Positions 24,114 through 33,738 are shown, counted from the stretch's first letter. The stretch: 64,000 nucleotides of DNA from Streptomyces capitiformicae (GCF_002214185.1 NZ_CP022161.1:868001-932000), one strand, 5' to 3'. The notes: a model not told the origin generated them from the letters alone. Made by a program: numbers and translations.

Positions 24114-24578
24114 TTGATCATCGAGTACACGCCGGACGGCGGAGAGCCGCAGCACATCGACGCGGGACGGCTGCGCACCTCCGAGATCCAGGTCGTAGAA
24201 CGCACCGCTGACCGCCGCTGGGGCGACATCAAGGAGGCGATGTTCGAGGGCGACGTCGGCGCCATGCGCGTTGCGGCCTGGGTCATCAGGAAGCGGGGCG
24301 AGCCGTCCCTGCGGTTCGGGGACTTCGACCCGTTCGAGGACGAGCTGCGCGTGCGCCTGGACGTGCGCGAGGTCCGCGCCTTCGCCGAGGAGCTCTTGGC
24401 CAAGTACCGCGACAACCCCGATGACCTCGCCGAGGCGTTCAACGAACTGCGGGACTCCGCTTACGACCGTGAGGCGTGTGAGCAGGCGATCGCCGACGTG
24501 ACGGCCCCAAAAGATCCGGCATCCCCCGAGCCGGAACCGCAGCAGGAGGAGAGCCCAGCTTCACCGAGCGACGGCTGA
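24114..24578 (+). CDS. Tail assembly chaperone G (zero-frame product)
   Basis: 154 aa from TTG with AGGAG 5 bp upstream; no ATG or GTG gives a sensible start. Mostly helical and acidic, with ETPDGG-type beta opening, RTADRRWGDIKEAM and FNELRDSAYDREACEQAI, ending in a Pro/Glu/Ser tail. It is the G-like chaperone that coats the tape measure before tail tube assembly. A -1 slip at 24506-24512 extends it into the GT form. Confidence 0.8.
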   Translation: MIIEYTPDGGEPQHIDAGRLRTSEIQVVERTADRRWGDIKEAMFEGDVGAMRVAAWVIRKRGEPSLRFGDFDPFEDELRVRLDVREVRAFAEELLAKYRDNPDDLAEAFNELRDSAYDREACEQAIADVTAPKDPASPEPEPQQEESPASPSDG

Positions 24579-24709
24579 CCTACCTGCCGCTGTTCGGCCT
24601 CTACCTCCACTACACCGCGCGCGACGTCGACGACCTAACCGAGGACGAGTTCGACCTGCTCACTGCGTGGATCGACGCCCACGAGGAACGGCTGCGCGGA
24701 GGTGAGTGA
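24114..24709 (+). CDS. Tail assembly chaperone GT fusion via programmed -1 frameshift
   Basis: Translation of the first 133 codons, then a -1 shift at CCCAAAA, continues from base 24512 for 65 more residues to TGA at 24707-24709, giving 198 aa. The extension contains FTERRLTYLPLFGLYLHYTA and EDEFDLLTAWIDAHEERLR, a typical T-domain helical region, and has no good start of its own. The stop overlaps the tape-measure ATG. GT fusions recruit tube subunits in lambda-like tails. Confidence 0.75.
24506..24512 (+). promoter_or_regulatory. Programmed -1 ribosomal frameshift site
   Basis: The heptamer C CCA AAA has the X XXY YYZ form and is in the correct zero-frame register (GCC CCA AAA GAT). The -1 frame stays open from here to 24709, past the zero-frame stop at 24576-24578. 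This is the standard location near the 3' end of the G gene. Confidence 0.8.
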
Positions 24710-27700
24710 TGTCCGAGCGGATGCGGTTCATCCTTACCGGCGACGACCGGCTGACCCCCGTCCTCAACCGGGCCGGCGACAGCTCCGCCCGGCTGCACCG
24801 CCGCCTCAACGACGACATGAACGCCAACTCCCGTGCGGTGACGGCGTTCACCCGGGACGCCAACGGGCGACTCAGGGACTTGCGGGGCCGGTTCCTCAAC
24901 GCGGCGGACGCCGCCCGGGCCATGGCCGGCGGCATGCCGGAAGTGAGCCGCGGGCTCGGCGGCGTGAGTGCGGCGGGCAGCGACGCGGCCTCGGCGCTGG
25001 GCCGCTCCGGTGGGGGATTGTCCGGCGTGCTGCTGGGTGTGGCGGCGGCGGCAGGGCTGTCGCTGCTGCCCGCGCTCGGGGCTCTGGTACCGATGATGGC
25101 CGGGGGCGCACTGGCCGCGGGCACCCTCAAGCTCGGCTTCGCCGGGGTCGGCGACGCGATGGAGGCGGCGGGCAAGGGCAAGGAGGAGTACGAGAAGGCC
25201 CTCAAGAAGCTGTCCCCCGAGGCGCGTTCCTTCACCAAGGAACTCGTGGGGATGAAGAAGGAGTTCTCGAGCGTCGGCCGGGACGTCCAGAAGGCGATGC
25301 TGCCCGGCTTCACCAAGGCGCTGAAGGCCGCCGACCCGCTCGTCAAGATCGTCGGGCGGGGGATGACCGAACTCGGTGGCGCCTTCGGCAAGGCGGCCGA
25401 GGGTGCGGGGCGGCTGTTCAAGGATTCCGGGTTCCAGAAGGACCTGCAGACGAACCTGGCCCTGGGCCGCCAGTTCGTCGGCGACATGCTGTCCGGGCTC
25501 GGCGGACTGGGCCGGTCCTTCCTGTCCTTCGGTGCCGCGTCGAAGCCGACCCTGACGGCGTTGTCGGGCGGGATCCGGGACGTGCTCGGCCGAGGGCTGC
25601 CGGGCATGTTCGATGGGCTGAAGGTCGGCATCGAGGGCAGCTCGAAGTTCCTGACCGGCTTCTTCAGCATGATCAACAATGTGCTGCCCGCGATCGGCCG
25701 GTTCTCCGGCGAAGTGGCCCGTGCCCTGGGCCCGCTGCTGGGGGAGATGTTCACGTCCCTGGGCGTGCGCGGCGCCGGCGCGCTGGACGGGCTGGGCCAG
25801 GTGGTCAAGGGGCTGACCCCCGTCTTCAAGGACCTCGGGTTCGGGCTGAAGACCACGACAGACCTGATCCGCATCATCGGACCCACCGTGAAAGACGCCG
25901 CGGGCGCGATCGTCGGCAGCCTGCTGCCGTCGTTCTCACAGGTCGACCAGGCCAAGGGCCCGCTGCAGCGTCTGTCCCAAACCGTCCGGGACAATAAGGG
26001 CGCCATCCTCGAAGGTGCCCGCGTCTTCGCCAACGTCATGATCGAGATGGTGCGCGGGGCAGTGAACGCCGCGCCGCCCATCATCAGGGCCTGGAAGCTC
26101 GTCTCTCTCGGGGTCCTGGAAGCGATCGGTGTCGCCGTCGGCGCGGCCTCGAAACTCTGGGGCTGGGTGCCCGGCATCGGCGACAAGCTCCGGGCCGCGA
26201 ACGACTCCTTCAACAAGTTCAAAGACGGCTACATCAGCACCCTCAACACCGCCGAGAAGAAGGCGACCGACTTCGCTGCATCGACCAACGCCAAGCTGTC
26301 ACGCAACCAGTTGAAGATGAACATCAACAACTGGAACGAGCAGATCGAGACGGCCAAGGCGAAGCTGAAGACGGTGCCGCCGTCGAAACGTGCCGCCCTC
26401 CAGGCGAAGATCGACGATCTGAAGGCGAAGGTCGCAGCCGCACACCGCGAGCTGAACGGGTTGGACGGCAAGACCGCCACCACCTACATCAACACCATCC
26501 ACAACAAGGCATACCGGGACCACCGGCAGGCAGAGCGCGACTTCACCAACAAAAGCGCACGCGGCGGGCTCGTCCCCCGGTATGCCGACGGCGGTGGCGT
26601 GCAGATGGCGCCCAACGGGTTCATCAGCGGTCCCGGGAGCGGCACTTCGGACAGCATCCTCGCCTTGTTCGCGTCCGGCGCGACGGGCCGTATCTCCAAC
26701 ACCGAGTACGTGGTGAACGCCGCGTCCACCCGGAAGTACCTGCCGCTGCTGGAAGCAATCAACAAGGACAGGCTGAGGGTCCGGAAGTTCGCGAAGGGCG
26801 GCGCCGCCGGTGGCCGCGGCAAGGAGTCGAGCGGGTCGCGGGGGTCGAAGCAGGGACAGGCCTTGGCGAAGGACCTTGCCAGGGGGTTCCTTGAGGGGCT
26901 GACCGGCGCCCGGGACCAGATCAAGGCGGTGGCGGCCGACCTCGCCAGGGACATCAAGACGGCGTTCTCCGGCAAGAAGGAGACCACGCTGCTGAAGATG
27001 GTCGACCGGCAGACCAAGCAGCTGCTCGGCCTCGCCGCGAAGCGGGACAAGGTCGCCGAGCGGATCAAGGAGGCGAAGGACTACGCCGGCCAGGTCACCG
27101 GCAGTGCCCGCAGCGGCGCCCAACTGGGCAGCCTGGGCTTGTCCGTGGTGACCGGCGGCACCATCAAGACGGCCATGAGCGGCAAGCTCGCCCGGATCAA
27201 GAAGTTCACCTCGTACATCAAGACGCTGGCCTCCCGTGGGCTGCATAAGACGCTGCTGCGGCAGATCCTCGACATGGGCCCGGAGGAGGGCTACGCCTAC
27301 GCCGCCGCCCTGGTCGAGGCGGACAAGGCCACCCTGTCCTCGATCAGCAAGGTGCAGCACGGCCTGGACGACGCCACCCGGTCCCTGGGACGGATCGGCG
27401 CGGACAGGCTGTACGACTCCGGCAAGAACGCCGGCAAAGGCTTCCTGGCAGGGCTGGAGTCCCAGCAGAAGGCGATCGAGAAGCTCATGCTGCGGATCGC
27501 CAAGGGAATGCAGAAGGCGCTGCGTGCGGCCCTCGGGATCAGCTCGCCCGCGAAGAAGCTGGTCCCCGACGGCATCAACACCGCCCGCGGTATCGGGGTC
27601 GGTCTCCTGAAGGGGCTGCCGTTCATCGACCGGGCCATGAACACGGTGGCCGGGCGGATGACCGGACGCACACCGGGACTTGCCACGACGGCCGGGCGGC

Positions 27701-27855
27701 CGGCCGTCGTCAGTTCGGGCGGCACCCGCCCCATCGAATTCCACATCCATGTCGACGGCACAGTGCTGGATCCGATGGCGGTCGGCCGGCAGATCCAGGA
27801 AGCCCTGCTGACGTTCAAGCGGAACCAGGGCGGCGGCGCTCTCGGCCTGGAGTAA
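24709..27855 (+). CDS. Tail tape measure protein
   Basis: 1048 aa. ATG overlaps the GT stop by one base (an alternative GTG lies one codon earlier). Long helical regions enclose hydrophobic stretches (LLGVAAAAGLSLLPALGALV, VPMMAGGALAAGTLKLGF), a coiled coil near 540-590, and a glycine-rich segment (GGVQMAPNGFISGPGSG) typical of actinophage tape measures. A basic C-terminal part (ALGISSPAKKLVPDGI) is also typical. It sets tail length and may help DNA entry. Confidence 0.92.
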   Translation: MSERMRFILTGDDRLTPVLNRAGDSSARLHRRLNDDMNANSRAVTAFTRDANGRLRDLRGRFLNAADAARAMAGGMPEVSRGLGGVSAAGSDAASALGRSGGGLSGVLLGVAAAAGLSLLPALGALVPMMAGGALAAGTLKLGFAGVGDAMEAAGKGKEEYEKALKKLSPEARSFTKELVGMKKEFSSVGRDVQKAMLPGFTKALKAADPLVKIVGRGMTELGGAFGKAAEGAGRLFKDSGFQKDLQTNLALGRQFVGDMLSGLGGLGRSFLSFGAASKPTLTALSGGIRDVLGRGLPGMFDGLKVGIEGSSKFLTGFFSMINNVLPAIGRFSGEVARALGPLLGEMFTSLGVRGAGALDGLGQVVKGLTPVFKDLGFGLKTTTDLIRIIGPTVKDAAGAIVGSLLPSFSQVDQAKGPLQRLSQTVRDNKGAILEGARVFANVMIEMVRGAVNAAPPIIRAWKLVSLGVLEAIGVAVGAASKLWGWVPGIGDKLRAANDSFNKFKDGYISTLNTAEKKATDFAASTNAKLSRNQLKMNINNWNEQIETAKAKLKTVPPSKRAALQAKIDDLKAKVAAAHRELNGLDGKTATTYINTIHNKAYRDHRQAERDFTNKSARGGLVPRYADGGGVQMAPNGFISGPGSGTSDSILALFASGATGRISNTEYVVNAASTRKYLPLLEAINKDRLRVRKFAKGGAAGGRGKESSGSRGSKQGQALAKDLARGFLEGLTGARDQIKAVAADLARDIKTAFSGKKETTLLKMVDRQTKQLLGLAAKRDKVAERIKEAKDYAGQVTGSARSGAQLGSLGLSVVTGGTIKTAMSGKLARIKKFTSYIKTLASRGLHKTLLRQILDMGPEEGYAYAAALVEADKATLSSISKVQHGLDDATRSLGRIGADRLYDSGKNAGKGFLAGLESQQKAIEKLMLRIAKGMQKALRAALGISSPAKKLVPDGINTARGIGVGLLKGLPFIDRAMNTVAGRMTGRTPGLATTAGRPAVVSSGGTRPIEFHIHVDGTVLDPMAVGRQIQEALLTFKRNQGGGALGLE

Positions 27856-27871
27856 AAGGGGGGTGGGGCCG

Positions 27872-30184
27872 GTGACACGGCTGGCGGCCTTGGTCGGGTT
27901 CGGGAACACCGTCACCGACAGCAGCATCACGTGGACCGACATCACGCAGTGGGTCGACATCGTCAACGCGGGCGTCACGGTCAACAACCGGGGTGCGCAG
28001 AACGAGCAGTCGGAAACCCAGCCCGCCACCTGCAGTCTGGTGCTGGACAACTCCGACGGCCGGTTCACCGCAGGCCGCGCGAGCAGCCCCTACTCGCCGA
28101 ACGTGGTGCTCAACTGCCCCATCCAGGTTGCGGTGATCTCCGCAGACAAGAACCTGATGCCCAACTGCAGTTTCGAGTCGGGGGTGTCGGAGTGGACGAG
28201 CTCCGGTACCCCGACCCGGGTCACTGACGCCACGCACCTGCAGGACGGCGCCACCGCCATGAAGATCACATGGGGTGCCGTCAGCGGGCAGACGATGACG
28301 TCGCCGGTCATCTACGGCCTGGACATCGGCCAGACGTACACCTTCTCCGCCTACGTATGGGTGCCCACCGGGGACGCGCCGGTGCAGCTGTCCGTCGCGG
28401 GCTCGAACATCGGCAGCCAGAGCACGGTCTTCGACGCCTTCCAGCGGCTGACCGTGTCGTGGACGGCGACGTCCACGTCGCACCAGGTCCGTGTCCGTGC
28501 GGTCGGCACACCGGCCGCCGGTGATGTGGTGTGGGTGGATGCCTGCCAGATCGAGGAAGGCACCAGCGCCACCACCTTCGACAGCAACGGGGCACAGACC
28601 CACAACCGCTTCTTCGGCATGGTCAACGACTGGCCCACCGAATGGGAGGGCCTGGGCAGCAAGGTCAGCATCACCTGCACGGACATCTTCAAATGGTTCT
28701 CCCGCGCGGACGCGCTGCGGCCCATGCTGATTCAGGAGGTCCTGCTCGACGGGCCGCTGGTGTACTACCCGATGGGCGAGGGGGCGGAGTCCACCTCGTG
28801 CGGGGACGAGTCCGGAACCGTCGGCCCGAGCAGCCTGACGACCCAGCAGGAGGGCAGCGGTGGGACGCTCACCTTCGCCACCGGCGCCGGGCCGCTGGAC
28901 AGCCTGGGCACACCGACGTTCACCCCGCTCGATGCGGGCAACGGCCAGTACCTGCGGGCAGACCTGGGCCAGGAGTTCCGGACGCAGTCGACGAACCAGT
29001 TCATCCTCGTCGAGGCATGGTTCTCCACCAGCACCGGCCGCAACATCCTCACGGTGTTCTCCTCCGACGAGGGCTACTACCAAATCTGGTATGTCTCCTC
29101 CTCCACCGGGTTCCTGATGTGCGAGTCCCGCCACCCTCAGTTCGGCGTCTCCACCGACATCGTCGGCGGCTCCGATCTGCGTAACGGCCAGGTACACCAC
29201 TTCGTGTACGAGGAGAACTTCCGGGCCGTCTACGTCGACGGCGTGGAGCAGCTCGGGCCGTTCAGCGGCATCCACAACACTGCCAACCTGGACACTCTGC
29301 ACGTCGGGGCGAGCCAGAACGGCAGCAACTTGTGGCAGGGCACGGTCTCCCACGTCGCCCTGTACGTGTCCGGCACCCTCACGGCCGCCGACCTGGCCGG
29401 CCACTACACCACCGGCACCACCGCGCACAGCGGCGAAACCTCCAGCGCCCGCATGTCGCGGCTGGCCTCCTACGTCGGGCTCAACGTCACCACCCAGGGC
29501 ACCACGTTCTCGCCCGTCGAGCGGCAGGTCAGCCTGGGCCAGAGCGCGCTTCAGCACCTGCGGGAGGTAGAGAGAACCGAGGACGGCAAACTGCTGTCCT
29601 CACGCAGCAGCGCCGCCCTACTCTTCCAGTCCCGCAGCCTGCGCTACAACCCGGCGCCCGCGTTCTCCGTCGCGTATGCAGACCTGGAGACCAAGGACGT
29701 CAAGCTCGCCTACGACGACCAGAAGCTGGTCAACACGCTGAGCCTGTCCCGCCCGACCGGCTCCCAGACCCGCATCGTCAACACGGCCTCCAGGGACACC
29801 TACGGGCCGTATGAGCCGTCCACGCTGGAGCTGTTCACCACCACCGACACGGCCATGGTCGACCGCGGGAACTGGATCGTGAACCGGTTCGGCGACCCGC
29901 TGCCGGAACTGCGGACGGTCCCGCTGGAGGCCTCCACGCTGGGCCTGTCCACCTACCGGTCGATCCTGAACGCCGATGTCTCGTCCGCGTTCACCGTCAC
30001 CAGCCTGCCGGACCAGGCGCCGGCGTCGTCACTGACCTGCACCATCGAGGGCTACTCAGAGACGATCACCCACCGCCAGCACCGCCTGTCGCTTCACACC
30101 TCGCGCACCGACCGGGACACCCGCTGGGTCCTCGACGACGCCACCTACTCGGTGCTCGGCACCACGACACGACTGGGGTTCTGA
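27872..30184 (+). CDS. Large minor tail protein with two carbohydrate-binding-like modules
   Basis: 770 aa. The GTG at 27872 is preferred because a G-rich ribosome site lies 8 bp upstream; a GTG three codons earlier is possible. An N-terminal distal-tail region precedes a CBM4/9-like beta domain (NCSFESGVSEW, TYTFSAYVWVPTG). A LamG/concanavalin-like domain (VYYPMGEGAES, AWFSTSTGRNILTVFSSDEG, VYVDGVEQLGPF) lies at about 290-480, and a C-terminal distal-tail-like part follows. Probable baseplate or receptor-contact protein that grips cell-wall glycans. Confidence 0.8.
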   Translation: MTRLAALVGFGNTVTDSSITWTDITQWVDIVNAGVTVNNRGAQNEQSETQPATCSLVLDNSDGRFTAGRASSPYSPNVVLNCPIQVAVISADKNLMPNCSFESGVSEWTSSGTPTRVTDATHLQDGATAMKITWGAVSGQTMTSPVIYGLDIGQTYTFSAYVWVPTGDAPVQLSVAGSNIGSQSTVFDAFQRLTVSWTATSTSHQVRVRAVGTPAAGDVVWVDACQIEEGTSATTFDSNGAQTHNRFFGMVNDWPTEWEGLGSKVSITCTDIFKWFSRADALRPMLIQEVLLDGPLVYYPMGEGAESTSCGDESGTVGPSSLTTQQEGSGGTLTFATGAGPLDSLGTPTFTPLDAGNGQYLRADLGQEFRTQSTNQFILVEAWFSTSTGRNILTVFSSDEGYYQIWYVSSSTGFLMCESRHPQFGVSTDIVGGSDLRNGQVHHFVYEENFRAVYVDGVEQLGPFSGIHNTANLDTLHVGASQNGSNLWQGTVSHVALYVSGTLTAADLAGHYTTGTTAHSGETSSARMSRLASYVGLNVTTQGTTFSPVERQVSLGQSALQHLREVERTEDGKLLSSRSSAALLFQSRSLRYNPAPAFSVAYADLETKDVKLAYDDQKLVNTLSLSRPTGSQTRIVNTASRDTYGPYEPSTLELFTTTDTAMVDRGNWIVNRFGDPLPELRTVPLEASTLGLSTYRSILNADVSSAFTVTSLPDQAPASSLTCTIEGYSETITHRQHRLSLHTSRTDRDTRWVLDDATYSVLGTTTRLGF

Positions 30185-30634
30185 ATGGTTGCCGTACTGC
30201 GCGCCGAGACGTTCTACCTGCCGCCGCCGCATCTGCCCGCCGACGTCTGGGATGACGTCCCGCCAGCGGAGCGGGTCCTGCGCTGGCACGAGATCCACGC
30301 CCAGCGGCGCCTGCCGCACATCGCCCGCGAGCAGACAGCCGACGCGCTGTACGCGCGAATCGATGCCGGCCGGTGGATTGCGGAACACCCCTGCGGAACC
30401 GCGCACGTCGTCACCCCGGCCGACCCCTGGCTGCTGTGCACCACCTGCCTGGACGCCTGGCACCCCCTGATCTTCCCCGAGGACCCGGCCGCCGCCGAGG
30501 CCGAGATCGCCGACGAGCCGCGGCGGCACCAGTTCTGGTACCACCCCGCCGACGAACAGTGGCAGACCGAGCGGCTCCAACGGCTGGCCGAGCACGCCGG
30601 GCGCGGACCCGCACCGCAGAAGGGTCGCCGCTGA
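30185..30634 (+). CDS. Hypothetical tail-region protein
   Basis: 149 aa, ATG immediately after the previous stop. Contains EHPCGTAHVV and LLCTTCLDAWHP, a possible Cys/His metal site, and a long acidic/Arg helical C-terminus. Not a recognised virion family. Its stop overlaps the next ATG, and it sits between two tail genes, so it may be a baseplate component or chaperone. Confidence 0.6.
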   Translation: MVAVLRAETFYLPPPHLPADVWDDVPPAERVLRWHEIHAQRRLPHIAREQTADALYARIDAGRWIAEHPCGTAHVVTPADPWLLCTTCLDAWHPLIFPEDPAAAEAEIADEPRRHQFWYHPADEQWQTERLQRLAEHAGRGPAPQKGRR

Positions 30635-31227
30635 TGCCCCTGCTCGCCACACCGCGTACCTGGGTCGCCGGCGAAATGGTCCCCGCCTCCACCATGAACA
30701 CCGAGATCCGCGACCAGTTCCAGGCCCTGCGCAACGCCACCACCGCCAGCGCGACCACCACGGTGGCGAACACCACCACCGAGACCGTCGTCGGCGTCTA
30801 CTCCATCCCCGCCAGCCAGGCCGCTGCCGGATCGATCTACCGCGTCGCCGTCCTCGGCAACATCAGCTTCCTGGCGTCGGCCCAGCTGACGTGGCGGGTC
30901 CGGCTCGGCGGGGTGTCGGGCAGCCTGCTTGCCACCCTCGGCCCCACCACCGCCTCCGGTACCGGGCAGACGAACAAGGAGTTCTTCGTGCGGACGGCCG
31001 TCGTCTGTATCACGACCGGCGCCTCCGGCACATGGTTCGCTGAAGCCCACGAGATCCGGAACTGGACCCAGACCGGCAGCGTCGGCGAACTCCAACTCGG
31101 CTCGTCCGACGGCACCGTCACCCGCGACACCACGGCCGCCAACGACCTGGTCATCACCGCTCAGTGGGCTGCCGCGTCAGCGTCCAACACCCTCACTGCC
31201 CGCTCCCTTGTCGAGCGGTACACCTAG
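30634..31227 (+). CDS. Putative minor tail/baseplate protein
   Basis: 197 aa. Opens with PRTWVAGEMVPASTMNTEIR, a start motif seen in many phage tail-fibre proteins that attach to the baseplate. A Thr/Ser-rich all-beta region then follows (IYRVAVLGNISFLASAQLTW). One-base overlap with the previous gene. Probably a short fibre or adaptor that carries the sialidase next door; inference. Confidence 0.65.
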   Translation: MPLLATPRTWVAGEMVPASTMNTEIRDQFQALRNATTASATTTVANTTTETVVGVYSIPASQAAAGSIYRVAVLGNISFLASAQLTWRVRLGGVSGSLLATLGPTTASGTGQTNKEFFVRTAVVCITTGASGTWFAEAHEIRNWTQTGSVGELQLGSSDGTVTRDTTAANDLVITAQWAAASASNTLTARSLVERYT

Positions 31228-31244
31228 CCACCGGAGTTTCCCGT

Positions 31245-32327
31245 ATGACGTCCGTCCCCTTCACCGCCGGTACGGGCGGCTACCACACGTACCGCATACC
31301 AGCCCTGGCCCTCACCCGGGCCGGAACGCTGCTGGCGTTCGCCGAGGGCCGCGTCGCCAGCGCCTCGGACACCGGCAACATCGACATCGTCCTGCGCCGC
31401 AGCCACGACGGCGGCCACACCTGGAGCCCGCAGCAGGTCGTCACCGCACACGGCACCGACACCGCAGGCAACCCCACGGTTGTGGTCGATCCGGCGTCCG
31501 GGGATGTCGTGTTGCTGTCGTGCCGCAACGGCGGCTCCGACACCTGGGCGGAGATCCGAACCGGCGCCGCACCAGCCCGACGTGTCTACGTTCAGCGGTC
31601 GCCCGACGAAGGCGCCACATGGTCGGCACCAGTGGAGATCACCGCGCAGGTGCGGCCGGACTGGATGCGCTGGTACGCAACCGGCCCCGGCGCCGGCGTC
31701 GCCCTCTCGGCAGGCCCGCACGCGGGCCGCCTGGTCGTGCCGTGCAACCACTCCCGGCCTCCCGCCGCCGATGGTGATGACGGCACTGAGGGCCGGTACG
31801 CCGGGGGCCACGGCATCTACTCCGACGACGGCGGCCACACCTGGACGCTCGGCTTCACCTCGTCCAACCCCAACGGGTCGCTGAACGAAGACGAGGCCAC
31901 GGCCGTCGAACTGCACGACGGGCGCCTCTACTTCAACTGCCGCTGCGACAGCAGCGACACACTGCCGGGCAACCGGGCCGACGCCTACAGCCACGACGGT
32001 GGCGAAAGCCTGCAACTCGCCTACCGGCCGCAGGCCACCATCACCACCCCCGTGGTGCACGGCGCCACTCTCACCCTGCCGACCGGAGCACTGCTGTACT
32101 CCGGGCCCACGCATCCCAACGAGCGTGCCGCGATGGGGCTACGGGTGAGCCACGACGCAGGCGTCACCTGGGGGCTGCGCCGCCGCATCACCGGGCTGCC
32201 TGCCGCATACAGCGCGCTGACGCTCATCGACCCCCTCACGGTGGGCCTGCTGTACGAGACCGGCGACTGGTCGCCGTACAAGCGCATCGAATTCGTGCGC
32301 ATCCCGCTCACAGACCTCGGGCTCTGA
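31245..32327 (+). CDS. Exo-sialidase (GH33) in the tail module
   Basis: 360 aa. An N-terminal YRIP motif (residues 16-19) is followed by FAEGRVASASDTGNIDIVL with the expected Asp. Four Asp-boxes are visible (SHDGGHTW, SPDEGATW, SDDGGHTW, SHDAGVTW). A NEDEATAVELHDGRLYFNCR segment carries the acid Glu, and a final LLYETGDW gives the Tyr-Glu nucleophile pair. All elements of a catalytic six-bladed sialidase are present. No signal peptide, so it is likely a virion component or released at lysis. Streptomyces walls can contain Kdn teichulosonic acids, a possible substrate. Confidence 0.85.
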   Translation: MTSVPFTAGTGGYHTYRIPALALTRAGTLLAFAEGRVASASDTGNIDIVLRRSHDGGHTWSPQQVVTAHGTDTAGNPTVVVDPASGDVVLLSCRNGGSDTWAEIRTGAAPARRVYVQRSPDEGATWSAPVEITAQVRPDWMRWYATGPGAGVALSAGPHAGRLVVPCNHSRPPAADGDDGTEGRYAGGHGIYSDDGGHTWTLGFTSSNPNGSLNEDEATAVELHDGRLYFNCRCDSSDTLPGNRADAYSHDGGESLQLAYRPQATITTPVVHGATLTLPTGALLYSGPTHPNERAAMGLRVSHDAGVTWGLRRRITGLPAAYSALTLIDPLTVGLLYETGDWSPYKRIEFVRIPLTDLGL

Positions 32328-32379
32328 ATAGCCCTACCTCGTCAATCTCGCCTCGATCTCCCCCGTAGAGGAGCCCTGA

Positions 32380-33291
32380 ATGGCTACACCCATGACCGCT
32401 GCTGCGTTCACCCAGGCGCTCCTTGACGAGGGCGTCCACGTCGTCGAGGTCGGCGACTGGGAAACCCACAACCGCAACCACATGGGTCCGTGGGGGCCCA
32501 CGCACGGGGTAATGATCCACCACACCGTGACCTCCGGCAGCGAGCGCACGGTAGAGATCTGCCGGAAGGGCTACAGCGGTCTGCCCGGCCCGCTCTGCCA
32601 CGGGGTGATTACCAAGGACGGCAAGGTGCACCTCGTCGGATGGGGGCGGGCGAACCACGCTGGCCTCGGCGACCCCGACGTCCTCACAGCAGTGCGCGCC
32701 GAGTCGGCGCTGCCGACCGACAACGAGGCGACCACGGATGGCAACCGGCACTTCTACGGCTTCGAGTGCGAGAACCTCGGCGACGGGCGCGATCCGTGGC
32801 CGGACGAGCAGTTGGCGGCGATCGAGAAGGTGAGCGCTGCGATCTGCCGGGTGCACAGCTGGTCGGCCGCTCGGGTGATCCGGCATCTGGATTGGCAGCC
32901 GGGCAAGGTCGACCCACGAGGGATCGACTGGACGCTGATGCGGGAGCGGATCGCGAAACGGCTCGGCGAGAAGCCGTCCGTGCCGACACTGCCGAAGCCC
33001 ACCCTGCCGGTAGTGGACCTGTCCAAGCTCGTGGCGGCGGCCCGATCGAATCCGCCCGCCGAAGGCACGCCGATCACATACAGCGGTGTGAAGGTCGTCG
33101 AGGCGGCGCTCGTTGACGCTGGGCTCCTCGCGAAGCGGTACAGCGACGGCCACTTCGGGCGCATCACCATCGAGGCCTACGCCAAGTGGCAGCGGAAATG
33201 CGGCTACTCCGGTGCTGCCGCCGACGGCATCCCCGGCCGCGCCAGCCTCGAACGCCTCGGCGCCCGGTACAGATTCACCGTCGTCGCCTGA
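32380..33291 (+). CDS. Endolysin: N-acetylmuramoyl-L-alanine amidase
   Basis: 303 aa. An amidase_2 domain (residues about 20-200) shows zinc ligands in MIHHTVTSG and HLDWQPGKVDPRGIDW and a GHGVITKDGKVHLVG-type core. A Pro-rich linker leads to a C-terminal peptidoglycan-binding-like domain (about 220-303, YAKWQRKCGYSGAAADGIPG). No signal peptide, so export needs the downstream holin. Cuts the amide between muramic acid and the stem peptide at lysis. Confidence 0.9.
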   Translation: MATPMTAAAFTQALLDEGVHVVEVGDWETHNRNHMGPWGPTHGVMIHHTVTSGSERTVEICRKGYSGLPGPLCHGVITKDGKVHLVGWGRANHAGLGDPDVLTAVRAESALPTDNEATTDGNRHFYGFECENLGDGRDPWPDEQLAAIEKVSAAICRVHSWSAARVIRHLDWQPGKVDPRGIDWTLMRERIAKRLGEKPSVPTLPKPTLPVVDLSKLVAAARSNPPAEGTPITYSGVKVVEAALVDAGLLAKRYSDGHFGRITIEAYAKWQRKCGYSGAAADGIPGRASLERLGARYRFTVVA

Positions 33292-33317
33292 CCCCAACCA
33301 GCAGAAACGAGAACGAC

Positions 33318-33701
33318 ATGAAAATCTTCGGCAGGGAGCCCGCGCTTCTCCTGGGCTTCGCCGCGGCGGCTCTCAAGTTGCTCACGGCGTTCGGCTTCGA
33401 CGTCGACGACACTCAGCAGACCCTCATCAACACTGTCCTCGCCGCCGGTGTCGGCGTGTGGCTGGCGATCGTGGCCCGCGACGGCGCGCTCGGCGCCGCA
33501 CTCATGCAGCTCGCCCAAGCGGGGCTCGCGCTGTTCGTCGGCTTCGGCCTCGACTGGGGCAGCGAGAAGCAGGCCACCGTCATGGCCACCATTGCCGCAT
33601 TGCTCGCCCTGTGGGAGCGGACGCAGGTGACGGCGCCGGTGCCGTCGACATGGCTGGAGCAGCACAGCCCTGTGGCCCCGTCCGCGCCGCGCGGGGTCTA
33701 A
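33318..33701 (+). CDS. Putative holin
   Basis: 127 aa. A first hydrophobic helix (REPALLLGFAAAALKLLTAF) is followed by further segments (LINTVLAAGVGVWLAIVA; MQLAQAGLALFVGFGL; ATIAALLALWERT) and a charged tail. It lies 26 bp after the endolysin, as holins of actinophages often do. It would form the membrane lesion that releases the amidase. Confidence 0.7.
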   Translation: MKIFGREPALLLGFAAAALKLLTAFGFDVDDTQQTLINTVLAAGVGVWLAIVARDGALGAALMQLAQAGLALFVGFGLDWGSEKQATVMATIAALLALWERTQVTAPVPSTWLEQHSPVAPSAPRGV

Positions 33702-33738
33702 CGCTGACCCATGAGCGCGTCGGGGAGGCGGTGGTGGC

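Noticed and set aside
30411..31157. Minus-strand frames antisense to tail genes as anti-phage or regulatory proteins
   Set aside because: No start signals, compositionally artificial, and the plus-strand tail genes fully explain the region.
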